Origin: Bubalus kerabau
Taxonomy: Eukaryota; Chordata; Mammalia; Artiodactyla; Bovidae
DNA: 64,000 bases
Direction of reading: 5' to 3'
NCBI RefSeq assembly: GCF_029407905.1
Contig: NC_073643.1
Span: 39,280,501-39,344,500 of the forward strand
Numbering within the stretch: the first letter of the stretch is position 1; every line of letters begins with the position of its first letter. Both the position numbers and the translations under genes were made by a program. Positions 24,843 through 38,100 of this stretch are shown here, piece by piece. The notes under the pieces are model-generated. The model was not told the origin of the DNA and did not search any database. It saw only the letters and a list, made by a program, of their open reading frames with translations.

Positions 24843-25040
24843 GGGCTTTCTTGGTGGCTCAGATGGTAAAGAACGTGCCTGCAATGCAGGATTGCAGGTT
24901 TGATTTCCGGGTGGGGAAGATCCCCTGGAGTGGAATGGCTACCCACTCTAGTACTCCAGCCTGGAGAATTCCATGGACAGAGGAGCCTGGCAGACTCGGG
25001 GTCGCAGAGTCAGATACAACTGAGCAATGACCACTTTCAC
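24843..25040 (+). mobile_element. Bov-tA SINE
   Basis: Head 'ggctttcttggtggctcaga', body 'ggagaattccatggacagag' and end 'cgcagagtcagatacaactg'. Confidence 0.9.
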
Positions 25041-25426
25041 ACATTAAACAATGGGCAATACATGCCTATTTTATTTATTTCTCACTATGACATAGGTATT
25101 ATATGCATGTTACAGGTAACAAAATCAAGGGTCAGAGATGAATAATCATTACCTCTGAACAATTACAGCACTTATAATCTGAAAGATTAAGTAATTAATT
25201 ATAGATTGCCTTATTATACACATTGTATTGATAGGTTAAGTAATTTTTACTCCTGTACTTAGTTGGTTTTTCTTGTACTTGTAACTTATTTTCCTCACCT
25301 GGATAGAAAACTGCTAACAGGAAGGTGAGATCTTACATCTCTAAATTCTGTATCACTTCATACTTTGTATAAATATTTAAGTTAATTAATAGATATATAT
25401 TCTTAAAATTATCTCTCTATACAATG

Positions 25427-25538
25427 TGTGTGAAAGTGAAAAAGTGAAAGTGTTAGTTGTGTCTGATTCTTTGCGACCCATGGAATGTAGCTCGCGAGAC
25501 TCCTCTATCCATGCTCCAGGCAAGAATACTGGAGTGGA
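25427..25538 (-). mobile_element. Truncated BovA-type SINE
   Basis: Reverse-oriented BovA: 'gtgaaagtgttagttgtgtc', 'tccaggcaagaatactggag'. It stops abruptly where a TA-rich tract begins. Confidence 0.85.
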
Positions 25539-25632
25539 TATATATTTTATATATATATATATGAAGTTATATATATATAAATAAAGTTTCATATATATAT
25601 ATGACGTTTTTTATATATTTATATATATAGTA
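25536..25632 (+). repeat. (TA)n-rich low-complexity tract
   Basis: Imperfect TA repeats with two short interruptions ('gaagtta', 'gacgtttt'), directly adjoining the truncated SINE. Confidence 0.85.
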
Positions 25633-25639
25633 TTTCGGG

Positions 25640-26870
25640 CCACTGCCTCTTAAATGTACCTGACCAAGAAAACAGGCCTACATGCTCTGCAGAGCTACCT
25701 AGTATGCTGCTTATTTCAGACCCATCACTTAATGAGTGTCATGAATGCAGTTTCCCATACTGTAATCCCATATGTGACTGTACATACACAGCACAGTGGC
25801 TGGCATATACTCAATGGTCAAGAAATGATTGTTCCCTTCTCTTCCATCCTAACAGCTACTTTAAGTAGGGTCATATGCTGCTTGAAGGAAAAAAGAAAAA
25901 AAGAAAAATGTCAGTAAATAGAGGCTGATTTTAATTACAAAGGATATTTTCCTATCTGGGAGGAAGACTGTCTAAAATGCCAGGAGCTATAGTCAAATGG
26001 AGACCAAATGCCAGTTACATGAGTATCCCATTTGTAAATATCTGTCCAGGAGCAGGACCTCTACGCAAGCCGAGGAGCAAGACTCACTCCTTCACCAAGG
26101 GTGAGCTCAGAATGGTGCCCTGGGACCCACCTTCTATTTGCTCAATTACAGTTCTGTAAGTCCCCACATTGGGCTCCCTAGAGCCATGGAATAGTTAGCT
26201 GTAGCCAAACACTAAGCTGTCCTCCTACAGCTCCCTGAGGTGTTTTTTTTTTTTTTACCTTTTGTTAGAAAACAACACACTGGCATCTGAGGAAGATTTC
26301 TTCCTTCTGAGGCTATTTGTTCCCACCTTCACTCACCCATAGGAGTCCATTTCCAAAAAATCTTATTAACATCATGCAGACACAGACTTTCTTATGGTGA
26401 CATCTCACATTAACCACATACAGTAAAATCCTGTACAACAATCTTTACATTAGTTAATTAATGTGAAGAATTCAACTGTTGTTCATTTAAATATCCTGTT
26501 CCAAAAAGTCTCTCTTCTTTAAAGAGTTCTTTCAGGATCAAATGGAATACAGATGTGGGTCACTTACTTTATTTGGTACAATTAAAGTATATATTTGGGC
26601 TTCTTACTCTTGCTCAGTAATCAACTGTAATATTTACTTTGTCAATGGAATTGGCTTTTCCCGGGGTAATTTTCCCTTTAACTTCACGGTATCGTCCTTA
26701 ACAGTAGGCAATAAGGTTAATGCTATAATCAGCTATTAGGTCGGCACATGCGACTTTAGCCGCTGTTCAAATATAGCAACACAGAGCATAGAACATTCAA
26801 GCTAGAAAAACACAGGTTTGAAAATTCGTGAATCAAACTCTGGATAACAAGTTGTTTTATTTTATTTTTT
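25640..26870. other. ATXN7 intron, no recognised feature
   Basis: Unassigned intron. It includes an A/G-rich stretch near 25890 and a T-run near 26244. Confidence 0.5.
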
Positions 26871-26877
26871 TCAAATT

Positions 26878-27050
26878 TTTTTGTCTGACTCTTTGTGACC
26901 CCCATGAACTATACAGTTCATGGAATTCTCCAGGCCAGAATACTAGAGTGGGTAGCCTTTCCCTTCTCCAGGAGATCTTCCCAATCCAGGGATTGAACTC
27001 AGGTCTCTCGCATTGCACGCAGATTCTCAGCTGAGCCACAAGGGAAGCCC
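26878..27050 (-). mobile_element. Bov-tA SINE, minus orientation
   Basis: BovA part on the left ('tgtctgactctttgtgaccc'), tRNA-like head on the right ('ctgagccacaagggaagccc'). Confidence 0.9.
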
Positions 27051-27090
27051 ACAAGTTGTTTTAAAAATAAATATTTCTTTAAGACGTTTA

Positions 27091-27276
27091 ACTGCTGCTG
27101 CTGCTGCTGCTGCTGCTAAGTTGCTTCAGTCTCGTCCGACTCTGTGCGACTCCATAGACGGCAGCCCACCAGGCTCCACCATCCCTCGGATTCTCCAGGC
27201 AAGAACACTAGAGTGGGTTGCCCTTTCCTTCTCCAATGCATGAAAGTGAAAAGTGAAAGTGAAGTCGCTCAGACGT
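27091..27276 (-). mobile_element. Bov-A2 SINE, partial, with CTG tail
   Basis: Starts with eight CTG units (27092-27115; the (AGC)n tail reversed), then 'gttgcttcagtctcgtccga' and the first monomer up to 'gaaagtgaagtcgctcagac'. The second monomer is mostly missing. Confidence 0.9.
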
Positions 27277-27339
27277 TTAACATATATATTCTTTTTAAAA
27301 TAAAATTATTTTTAAAATACTGACCGATAGAAAGAAAAA

Positions 27340-27745
27340 TACCAATACAGTATATTAACACATATATATGGAATTTAGAAAGGTGGTAACGATGACCCTA
27401 TACGCGAGACAGCAAAAGAGACACAGATATAAAGAACAGACTTTTGGACTCTGGGAGAAGGCGAGGGTGGGATGATTTCAGTGAATAGCATTGAGACATG
27501 TATATTACTGTATGTGAAATAGATCACCAGTCCAGGTTTGATGTATGAAAACAGGGCACTCAAAGCCGGTGCACAGGGACAACCCAGAGGGATGGGATGG
27601 GGAGGGAGGTGGGAGGGGGGTTCAGGATGGGGGACACATGTGCACCCTGGCTGACTCATGTCAATGTATGGCAAAAACTACCACAATATTGTAAAGTAAT
27701 TAGTCTCCAATTAAAATAAATAAATTAACCAAAAAAAAAAAAGAA
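27340..27745 (+). mobile_element. Ruminant L1 3' end
   Basis: Has 'gaatttagaaaggtggtaac', 'gacttttggactctgggaga', a G-rich stretch near 27594-27620, then 'caatattgtaaagtaattag' and an A-rich tail. Typical of young bovine L1 3' UTRs. Confidence 0.85.
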
Positions 27746-27819
27746 AAGAAACCATAAAAGTTATAAGCATAAAAAAAAAAGACCAAAAAAAAAAAAAACC
27801 AGTCTCAAAAGATCATATA

Positions 27820-28195
27820 TATGTAACATTCCCAAAATGACAAAATTATAGAGTTGAAGAACAGATTAGTGGTTGCTAGGAGTTAGTGATTGTGAGGATA
27901 ACAGGAATGACTGTGACTGTAAAGAAGTAGAACAGGGAGATTTCTGCCGTGATGGGACAGTTTTATACCTTGATCACTACAGTGGTTACATGCTTCTGCA
28001 TGGGATAAACCAGCACAGAACTATACCCATACTTTATACACCAATCTGGTTTTGCTACCATACTATAGTTAGATAAGATGTAATCAATGGGAGAAACTGG
28101 GTGGAGAGCAACCAGGACCTCTCTGTACTACCGTCACAGTTTCCTGTGAATCTTGAATTATTTCAAAGTTACAAGTTAAAACAAACAAACAAGAA
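27820..28195 (+). mobile_element. Older L1 3' UTR fragment
   Basis: Has 'gaacagattagtggttgcta', 'cttgatcactacagtggtta' and 'gaattatttcaaagttacaa', consistent with mammalian L1 3' UTRs. Confidence 0.6.
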
Positions 28196-28202
28196 AAATA
28201 GC

Positions 28203-28520
28203 TAGAGCTTCCTTGGTGGTTCAGCAATAAAGAACCCGCCTGCCAATGCAGGGGACAAGGGTTTGATCCCTGATCCAGGAAGATCCCCCATACTGCTAAG
28301 CCCGTGAGCCACAACTATCAAGTCTGCTCTACAGCCGGGAGCTGCAACTGCTGAAGCCCAAAAGCCCTAGAGTCCGTGGTCCGCAACAAGAGAAGCCTCC
28401 ACAGTGAGAAGTCTGTGCCCGGCAGCAAGGAGCAGCCCCCGCTCATCACAACTGAAGCAAAGTCCTCACAGCAGTGAAGACCCAGCACAGTGAAAAAATA
28501 AATAAATAAAAGTTGTTTTA
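28203..28520 (+). mobile_element. CHR-type tRNA-derived SINE
   Basis: Head 'cttccttggtggttcagcaa', then 'gtccgcaacaagagaagcct' and 'cagcagtgaagacccagcac', ending in an (AAATA)n A-rich tail. Confidence 0.88.
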
Positions 28521-29734
28521 AAAAAAAAGTTAAATGTCGGAGTTAAATCTATTTCATAGAGCAATTTATTCATCTTAAAAGATTAAATAATGCCCAAGCC
28601 TATGCAAACATATTTCATCATTTAATTTTCCATTCTATATACAAATGAACTACCGATTATCTTGACAAAACCTAGGAAAGAGTGACAATAGAGTAGGTTT
28701 TAGAATTGATGTTGCTGTCAGGATGCTTATTGTTCAGGTCAGTGTCAGTAACATGAACCACGCTGACAGTCAACATCCAGATATCTTACAAAGGGCAGGT
28801 GGTATACAATATATAAAAAATAAGGACATGTATTTAAAGACTTATTTTAAAATCTGTAAGATTCTGCCACAAAAAAAAAAAAGAGAGAGAGAGCGCGCCA
28901 TCAAATAGAATACTTCAAATATAACTTATTAACCTATTTTGTGATTTCTGTATGCTAATCAAGATCCTATTGAGCATATGATTATATGTAATTTGCAAAA
29001 TGTATTCTTAGACGTATGTGATTACCAAATATGAAATTTATTTTTTATGTACACAAGGCAATCATTTCTACAATTCAAACATCTCTCTGGCTAAATTAAT
29101 ATAAATTGCTGTGATATGCCAATTATAAATAAGAGACAAAAAGAATTTCAGAAGGTGGGAGATGCAAATTAAACGAAGCCACTGTCAGTTATTTTCACTA
29201 GGGCTTTAGACAGGGATCTTTTTATCACTGATTAAAATGTAACATTCTGGGACTACATCAAAAACACGACTCCTGATTCCCTGTATCTCACACCTAAGCT
29301 GGCTCAACACTGGTTCATCATGACTCGGAATCTAAAGAGAGGTTGGCAGCACTTCATAAATACCTTCCTGTTCACTCCTTCCTACAGTGATGCAATTTGA
29401 CCTACATTTCCAGTGCCCATTGAAACTTCGTAGGAGGGGGAAGAGGAGAGTTTTTCATTTCTCCTACCCTCTGATTAACTAGGACAGCAAATGCCACTCA
29501 AGGGACTGCTACTGGGCAGAAGCAAAGGGGGAAAAAAGTCATGTCGGTAGGAAATTCCACAAGAGAACATTTAGAAATACTTCATTCTCTGATTCTGCAA
29601 ACAAACTGTCATGGCTTCACAAGACAACAGCAAGGAAGTTGCTCCACTTTCCACTCTAATCAGCCTAGGACACTACAGGCTGTTTCATTTACTTCAGGGT
29701 CCCAGCATGATGAAAATTAAACTTGAACCATAGA

Positions 29735-30905
29735 TTCATCTTTGCAACACCCTTTTTTTTACAAAAAGAAACTATTAATTTTAGAGTGATTTTAAATTTA
29801 CAGAGAAGTTGTAAAGATAAACAGAGAATCCCTATATACCCCCACAGCCCGTTTCCCCATCGTTCATCTCTTACCGTCACATTTGTCACAACGAATGAAT
29901 CAATATTGACACATTATTATTAACTGAAGTCCATATTTCATTCAGATTTCCTTAGTTCTTGCCTAATGCCCTTTACCTGCTCCAGGATCCCATCCATATG
30001 ACATTACATTCAGTTGTCCCGTTTCCTGTACTCCTCTAGACTGTGACAGTTTCTCAGACTTTCCTTTTCTGATAACCTTGACAAAAGTTTTGAGGACTAC
30101 TGGTGAAGTACTTTGGAGGAAGAGTTGAATTGCTTGTCCAATGTTTTTCTCACGATTATAATGAGATTATTGAATTGGGGGAGGCAGACCACAGAGCTGA
30201 AGTGCAACCCTCATTACTTCACATCAAGTGTTCATTTGTCACTGGTTGTGTTAACTTAATTATTTGGCAGATGTAATATCTGTCAGGTTTCTCTACTGTA
30301 AAGGTTCTCCCCTCCCTTTTCCATACTGTATTCTGGGGAAGGAAGTCACTGTGCAAAGCCCACATTTACGGGATGGGCAGTTATGCTTCACTTCCTTTCT
30401 GGAGATTATTGACAAAAATTGTTTGGAACTCTTCCATATCGAAAATTTAGTCTCTCTCATTTGCTTATTATTCAGTCATTTATTTCTATCAGTATAGACT
30501 TAAAGGTATGTGTTTTATATTATTTTGCTATATAATTATATTATTATTTTGCTATATTACTTATTATTTATATCTTTTACTAGAAAGTAGTATATGTATA
30601 TTGTATATCTTATTTATATTTATTTTATATCTTGAGTTATAATTTAAAACTATTATTTAGTTCAATCATCCCAGCTGTGACCACCGGCAGCCCTTTTAGG
30701 CTCCTGTGTCCCTTTGACATACCCCATCAATGTGTGTTATGCATCTGTGTGGGTTTTTTGTTTGTTACTCCTTGCTTTCTGGCATTAAAATATGCTCCAG
30801 GCTCATCTTGCTTATTACCTTCCCCAGCTGTAGAATTATGTCTGGTTCCTTTTATTGGAAAATGGTATTAGAAATCAAGATCTGGGAATTGGGGCTTATC
30901 AAAGT
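29735..30905 (-). mobile_element. Ancient L1 3' region, minus orientation
   Basis: Wordings such as 'tttacagagaagttgtaaag', 'gtgtccctttgacatacccc', 'tgctccaggctcatcttgct' and 'gaaatcaagatctgggaatt' match old L1 3' UTR text in reverse. An AT-rich patch at 30500-30640 interrupts it. Confidence 0.55.
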
Positions 30906-32299
30906 CTGTTCAAGTTTGACACTTCTAAATTTCTACATGAACTACTTGTACAGTAAATCAACACAATTATCTCATTAAATATTAATACCTTCATTTTGTG
31001 GCATAACATGCTAAATCATGAAGAGGATGCTTAGTAATCAAACTGCCTTCTGACGGGCCAAACTTTCAGGTTTGATATGACAATAAATGACTTATTATAA
31101 TGAAGTTTCTGGGGGGTGGGAGAAGTGGAGAAAGATAGAGAATAGAGTTGTTTGTTTTCCATGGTTGGGGGCAGGGAACAAAAATCTAGAATTAAATGTG
31201 GCATGCTTTCTGTTCTATGCAAGGTCTCCTCGTTTTCGCCCTTATTACCATTAAATGCTACTTCCTTCATGTGCGCTCTTAATTACCTGAGCTAAAGGAA
31301 AACACAAATATCAGATCTAGCTATGAAATACATTGATGATGACCTATGACAGCAGCTACACCTTCCTATTTATGGTCTGAATACTTGAATGTTACACTTA
31401 GTTTATCTTCGTTGAGACTAATCAGTGGAACACAAGGACAGAGCCAGGAACTCTGTAGTGGGGACGCCTAGTGGGAAGCAAACAGATATCCATTGAAAAC
31501 TGAACCACGCATGGGAGTTAATCCCATGCAACACACACAGAAAAATTCTTCACCTCTGACTCCAACCATCAGTCTGTGTAAACAGACTATGTGAATAAAA
31601 TCTTTGGTGACTTCACTCCCCCTCCTCCTCTTTTTTAAATAGAAAATAGATTGGTACCAGGACCTAATACTGATTTTTCTCTGTCATTGTTTTCTCACTC
31701 TATCTGATTAAGATTTATATTCAGTAAACATTTCTTGAGCCTCTTCTGTGCACTACACAGCCCAATATGCCTAGTGCTTCCAATTAATCCAATGGATTAA
31801 AAAAAAAAATTAAGAGCTCTGTTCCCACTATTCCCTCTCAGCTGAGCTGCTGAAGCTGTTGAAAAATAAGTCAGGCCTTGACAATACTGAAGGTGCAAAA
31901 TGGTTTGGAGGGCACATGGCTTAGCATCTACTTCTGCAGTTGTCTGATAACATCTTAGAAAAGATTACAACTTCCCATCTGTAAAACAGATATAATCAAA
32001 TCTACTTCTCAAGGAGAATGCATGGGAAGCACAGCCCAAGCTCACACAATAGATTCTGGAAGAACTGGCTCGTGTTCACGCTTCATGTTTCATCATACTC
32101 ACGTCTAAGAAACACAGTAGGCCTGCCCAGCTGAAGTATTCCATTACCTGTTTTCATTGCCGATTTTACTATCTTTGTAAACCCTAAAATCGTGATCTTA
32201 AAAAAAAAAAGTCAATTCCCTATTCCCCAGTTAACCTGTCTTTGATAAATAAACAATGCCCATTCATTCAAGAGGCATGGACCAGAATGACAGGAAATA

Positions 32300-32475
32300 T
32301 TAACAACAATAACAGCTAACATTTCCTGAAAGCTTATTTTGTGCCAGATGCTATGTAGATGTAGCACAACAGGCCTATGAAATAGTTATTTTAACTGTCC
32401 CTAATTCCAAAAAGTCAGATACTACTTAGCAACAGAACAATTTCCAAATGAGAAACTGAGGCTAGAGAGGTGAAG
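32300..32475. repeat. MIR-like SINE relic
   Basis: Has 'gctaacatttcctgaaagct', 'ttgtgccagatgctatgtag' and 'gagaaactgaggctagagag'. Confidence 0.65.
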
Positions 32476-33059
32476 GAACTCGTGTATGGGTGCCATGCAT
32501 CTGGGCTAGGCAACCTACTCTTACAAAAAAAAAACAACATAGCAAACAACAGTATGATAACAAACAACTGAACATAAATGTCTGTCCCTTACCCTTTTCA
32601 AACACTGTTGCGCTGGGTGCTACAGTGGAATCAAAGAATCAGCTAAAATGTATCTTTGCTACAGAGATCCAAAGTGAGAGGGCTTCCAACACTTCTGCCC
32701 TCAAAAGAACTCCAAACTGAGACTTCCTGCTTCCAAAATGTAGTTAATAAGGAAAACCCAGTGAAGTCTCCCTACAACATTTTACAGAAAGCCGCTCCCC
32801 CGCCCAGCTTGCAAGGCTATTTACTCTTCAGCCCCAGAGATGGCCTCAGAGCATTCACACTGCAGGCCTGCTTCTGTATCCAGCTAGCTTCTTTGGGGCT
32901 CAGTTCAGAAGTCACTACCTCTTCATCCAAATGGAGCTAATCCCACTACTGATTCCCTAAACTGGTGTAAAAGCACTCCAGCTGGCTTCCTCATTGATGT
33001 CAGCATCCCAGCTACTTAGTATCCAGGGCTCCTGCCTCCTGGAATTACTGCTAGGACAG

Positions 33060-33300
33060 TCATAGGCATGGAGAAGAGCAATCAGTTTTAGGAATCAGAC
33101 CAGGATTTAAATCCGGTTTTCTACTTACAAACTGTGTGACCTCAAGCAAGTGAGTTCACCTCCCTCGATTCGGGATTAATGGAGATGAGAGCAGTAACGT
33201 GCAGTGCCTGGCACAGACAGAGCGCCACCATCACCACTGTTCCCGCGCTACAGATCAGCAATCGAGGCTCCAGGTTGTGAAACACCAAAGGTCAGAAAGC
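33060..33300. repeat. MIR-like SINE relic
   Basis: Has 'cttacaaactgtgtgacctc' and 'gcagtgcctggcacagacag'. A second, opposite-type piece may follow ('gaggctccaggttgtgaaac'). Confidence 0.6.
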
Positions 33301-34659
33301 TGGTGAATGGTAGGGGGCAGGCTTGAAACCATTTCTTTTTCCTTCCAACTCTGCTGAGCATCAATTTGAAGCACCATGCCTGGCGATTAGGGCATAACTG
33401 TGAAACAGATGGACAGGTACCTGCTCTTGATGCTTACCTCCTGGTAGGGAAGACAGCCACCGAACCTTTACACAAGTGGAAAGGTGCTTGAAGGAGTAAG
33501 AGCAGGGGCCCTGAATACAAATGGGTTTGACCCCATGTAATAAGATCCCTGGAATTCGTCTGGAAGGTCAGAGAAAGCTTCCATGAAATGAAGAGGTGGC
33601 AAGAGACAAGATTCTAAAGCATATTCGAGGAACTAAGATGCCAGAGCACCTGCAAAGGCTGGCGAGGCAGGTGGGGCGAGATCAGAGGACCACAGCAGAA
33701 CATGGTAAGGATACTGGATGTCATCCATCACTGAAGCAAAGGGAAGGCACCAAAAGATTGGCTGCCTGTAATGAAACCGTAGTAAAATGTTTATTCTAAC
33801 CCCAGCTCCTTGACGTCAGGGTCATTTGGTATCTTTTTATGGTCTGTACTTCTAGGTCACAGCAAATATACTTCTGATAAACATTTGTGAGCCATATGAG
33901 AGAATCTTTGGTAAAGACAAACCATTTCTCCCTCTTTCTAATTTCACAGCTGATGCTTCTATTGAAGTTCTTATCGCTGATTATCATAAATGGGTATGGA
34001 TCTCTTTTCATTGTCTGGCCATAAGTTTCTGGAAAGCGGAATAAATATCTTATTTATTTTTCTATCTCTCAAAGCCAAATGATCAACAGTTATGGATTGA
34101 AACAGATCCTCTTTTAACAGCCAAAAATTTCCTCTGACATTTCTCGATTGCCTGAGTAAGAATCTTCATCCTACCTTAGGGAAATAGACCTGAAGGGATA
34201 ATTGCCAAGGACTTAAAAAAAGAAAAAAAAAGTTATGCTTTCCTTTTGAAGCATAATTTTAATATCGAAAATCCATTCTGTTACTGTGTGATTAAAAGTA
34301 CAATTCTTATATTTCAGGATAAATCACTTGTACAGTTCACATGCATTAAAAAAAAAAAAATCTTAGTTTAATTTTAACCAAGAACAAAATGCCCCAACAG
34401 AAGGTCTTTCAGTGATTTTCCAATTCTTCAGAAAATTGTTCAGATTCTCTCTCTGAATATTTAATTACTCTAATAAGGGTAGGGTAACTGTTTAGGCTAT
34501 TTATATTAAAAGACAGAACTGAGTCATAATCAATAGTCCATATACTTGAGGGTTTATTTTGGGATTTCGGGGGATGAGGATGATACGATAAAACGATGAA
34601 ACTGGGATTATGAATATGCTACTAGAGTGTGCTAGTAATTTTCTCTTTGATCCTTTTTC

Positions 34660-35130
34660 CTTCCCCAGACAAATTTTCCACCATTCTGACCTTGCTCTGT
34701 GCCCCAAAGGCTGACCTCTAAGGGTAGCATCACTGGGTTCTGGCAGACAGGCTTCCAGGTGGGTTTGGCCAATAGAAGGCACTGCAAGGAGATCAAAGGA
34801 GGAGGAAAGAATGTGGGGGAGGGGAGTATTGCTTCTCTCTTCCCTCCCTAGTCTGGGATGCATTTTCTGGCAGTGACTAAATCCCTCCGGGACTATAGCT
34901 CCTGTCAGACAGCCCCTCCTCTTTGGCTCCAGCTCCCTCTCTGGACTCCAGGAATGAATGCTATGTCTTCTCTTTGCTCCTCTGGACCTAGCGGTGATAA
35001 CGGCTTCTCATTGCTGTTATCATTTCTGGGTGATGGGAACCTCTTGTCACCCTTAACTCTTTCCGCTCTCTGAAAATAACCCCTTCATTCAAGTCCTGAA
35101 CCATTAGAGTTGGACTATTTCCTGCCAGAA
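34660..35130 (+). repeat. Ancient interspersed repeat, family uncertain
   Basis: Has 'ggccaatagaaggcactgca', 'ggtgataacggcttctcatt' and 'ggactatttcctgccagaac', a wording I associate with an old mammalian repeat. I cannot name it securely. Confidence 0.3.
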
Positions 35131-38100
35131 CTAAGAATTCAAACCACAGAATTGTAAAACCAGCAATCTCCCTCCTCTGCATGTGAGCAGTTATCACAAA
35201 GGTTATTCATTTTCCAGAGCAATTCCTTCACACCAGGCACTACCTGTAAGCTCTTATGTTTCTCAGGTAGAAATGACACCTTTTAAACTGGTCAGTGCAG
35301 GAGAACACGGGAGGGTGCTCTTGGAAAACAGCTGGCAGAATGGAGGGGTGACACTTACCATTCTCTAGGTAGGACTGTGCTGCATGTCAAAAATAATATG
35401 TTTACAAAGAGATGCTGCTTCCTCCTATTTCTCCCTGGGTTTCCTCTTGATGAGGGTGTGGAATCAAAGTCAGCACTGCATTTTCACGCCAAATACCTAG
35501 AAGCTGTATCACTGCCTGGGGAAGCTGACCTGTGTGTCACTTCACTTTGCTAGTTTCTCAGACCGAAGGATCTGCTTTACCACTAGCCAAGGCACACAGA
35601 AAGCAAGCCAACCACCTTGTAATACTAGCCACCTGCCTGTGACCTTTCCTTTTTTCATAGGATAAATCTTTCTTCTGCGCTAGGCAAAAGACAAGCAGAA
35701 TGAGAACATTCTGCTTTGCTCAGCCTCGCCTGTCTCTTTAACAGATCTGACCAGATTAGCACTTTTCTTTTCCAATGGAGAGGACAGGCATAGGCTTATA
35801 CCATAATCTGTTCTGAGCTCCTTCAGATTTTTCTTTTACCGAGGCGACTGGATTTGAGGTTAGATGTTAATTGAAATCACCTGGGAGCCTCTAAACATGC
35901 CACCTTGCTTTCACTTGGCATGAGTAGCCTGGAGGTTACTGTATTTCTAAACACTGGGGCGTTCTTTTGATCAATCAAGAGTTGATTTAAAGAATCCTTC
36001 TAAGAGGTTGATAAGAACCCATGTGGCTTATGTCAACAAGGTACTCCAACAGACTCCAAACATCTCCCTCTGCAATCAGCAGGCTTTCAGAACTGGTGGC
36101 AAGAATTACTAAAATAAAGACAGGTAGATACACTACAGACTGTGGAAAAGATGCTCTGGTACCCCTCAAGACAGGCTGGCCAAAGAGCAAGATAGTTCTC
36201 ATGGCCCATCCCAGCGGGGAAGCCCCTCTCTTCAGCCTGAGAGTAACACTGAAATGCAGTGGGATGAACAAAACTTGGTTCTCACTACGTATATCCATTT
36301 CTAATATTTGTTACTCTTAGGTGTTCATGTCAGAGAACATTTTATTGGAAAACTCGATATGCAGCTATGTGGCTACACATCAAATGTTAACAATGGTATC
36401 TCTAGGTAGTAGAAATATGAGTAACTTCTATGTCCTTCTGTGTATTTGAGAAATTCCCCAAATTTCTACAAACACCTATGATTCCTGCGATCTTGAAAAA
36501 AATTATTAAACAAAAACCCTATATGGATTCTGGAATTTTAGTTTTCCATAAGAATCAAGTTTACGTAATTATTGAAACTCAAAATCCAAATGATGTTTCT
36601 GGGCTTTTGTGTATTTTAAGGCTTTCAATAGTACAATCATTTTATGAACCATGTTTTCAAATGAAGAACTGGTTCACAACATAAACACCAGCACGTGAAA
36701 TTGCGTTTAACATGCAAATTTTTTTTCTGGGACACATCACAACCTGAGATAATTTAGATTCTTCAAGTTCAAAATTCACTATTTTCATACTCTGTGGTGC
36801 TCCTAATACAGATGAAAAATGGAACTGTTTCTTTCTTAAGAATACCATACAGACGATATCATATGCAATGATATGGCTAAGAGACTACAGATAAAAAACA
36901 GACTGGTGTTTCTTCCACCACAAATGCTAGCCAATAAAAACTTTCCAGTCTACAGCTGATTAATACTTGACACCAGAGCTCTGGAAAAGAAAGCTGATCA
37001 TTGCTGGCAGTTAGCTAAAGCAACAGACACACTCAGAAACCTGCCTGCTACTGCATCATGACTGCTGTTCACTGTGACAACTGATTTTTCAATTCAGTGG
37101 CACTTACGTTGTAAACAGAAACCTAGAGTATGTACTAGCTTTTCGGGGAGCTACCTTTCTCATAATCTATAATGGCTAAACATGTGTTATTCAGTGTCTT
37201 GTAGGGTTGAGATTAACAAGGAATCTTAGAAATCATAAACATCTTTACTAGCTTCAGGAAGCTAGTAAATTTGAATAAGTGATTCCTTTTAAACTGTCCT
37301 GATATGGTAAATGGTCTCTTTTCTAACTTCAATTTCCAAATGATTTATAGTTATAACTACCAGGACAACAATAATCAACAGGATGAGGAGTGGAGGGAGG
37401 AGAGAATAGAGTTTTAAATATTTCCTCTTAGAGCAACTAAGAGTAGCTAAGAGGGGATATTTAATCTCCTTTTGTGTTCAGTATATTAAAACTTTTTTTT
37501 TAAGTGAATAAAATACAAAGAAATGAAAAAATATACATTTTTTCAATGCATTACTCTGCTAGCACTCTTTACAATTAAGTTCAAGGATTCTAAAGGTTCA
37601 AAATGTTTGCAAAAATGAAACCATGAGACAAATTACATTTTTGACTAGCGCTAACAGAGTATGTTTAGAAGTTGTAGAAATCAGTATCTGAACAAATTGG
37701 AAAAAGAGAGACAATTTAAAAACTAGTGTTAAATGCTAAAATGAGATTCTAAAGCCACGAAGAGTCTTGTGATTTATCAGTTTACAAGATCCGGCCCAAC
37801 AAAAACCACCATATTGCCATTATGATCATGTTGATGGTTCAGATGACAATGAAACTTTAATACTGAGGGGAAAGGGCCTAACATACAGCCAGACTGTTAA
37901 CAGAACACAGTCTGGAGACCTTAATTAAATGAAAGGGTCAAGGGCTCCTCTCAAAATTTCACGTAGTGCTGGACCTGAATAGCAGAAAGCAGAGCAGATC
38001 ACTTAAGAGAAGAGTCCGGGGGTTGGGAGGAGGACAAGTGACTACACCAAAGGTGGTAATTACACCCTGAGGAAGTAAAAAAGGCCAGACTGAAGGGCTC

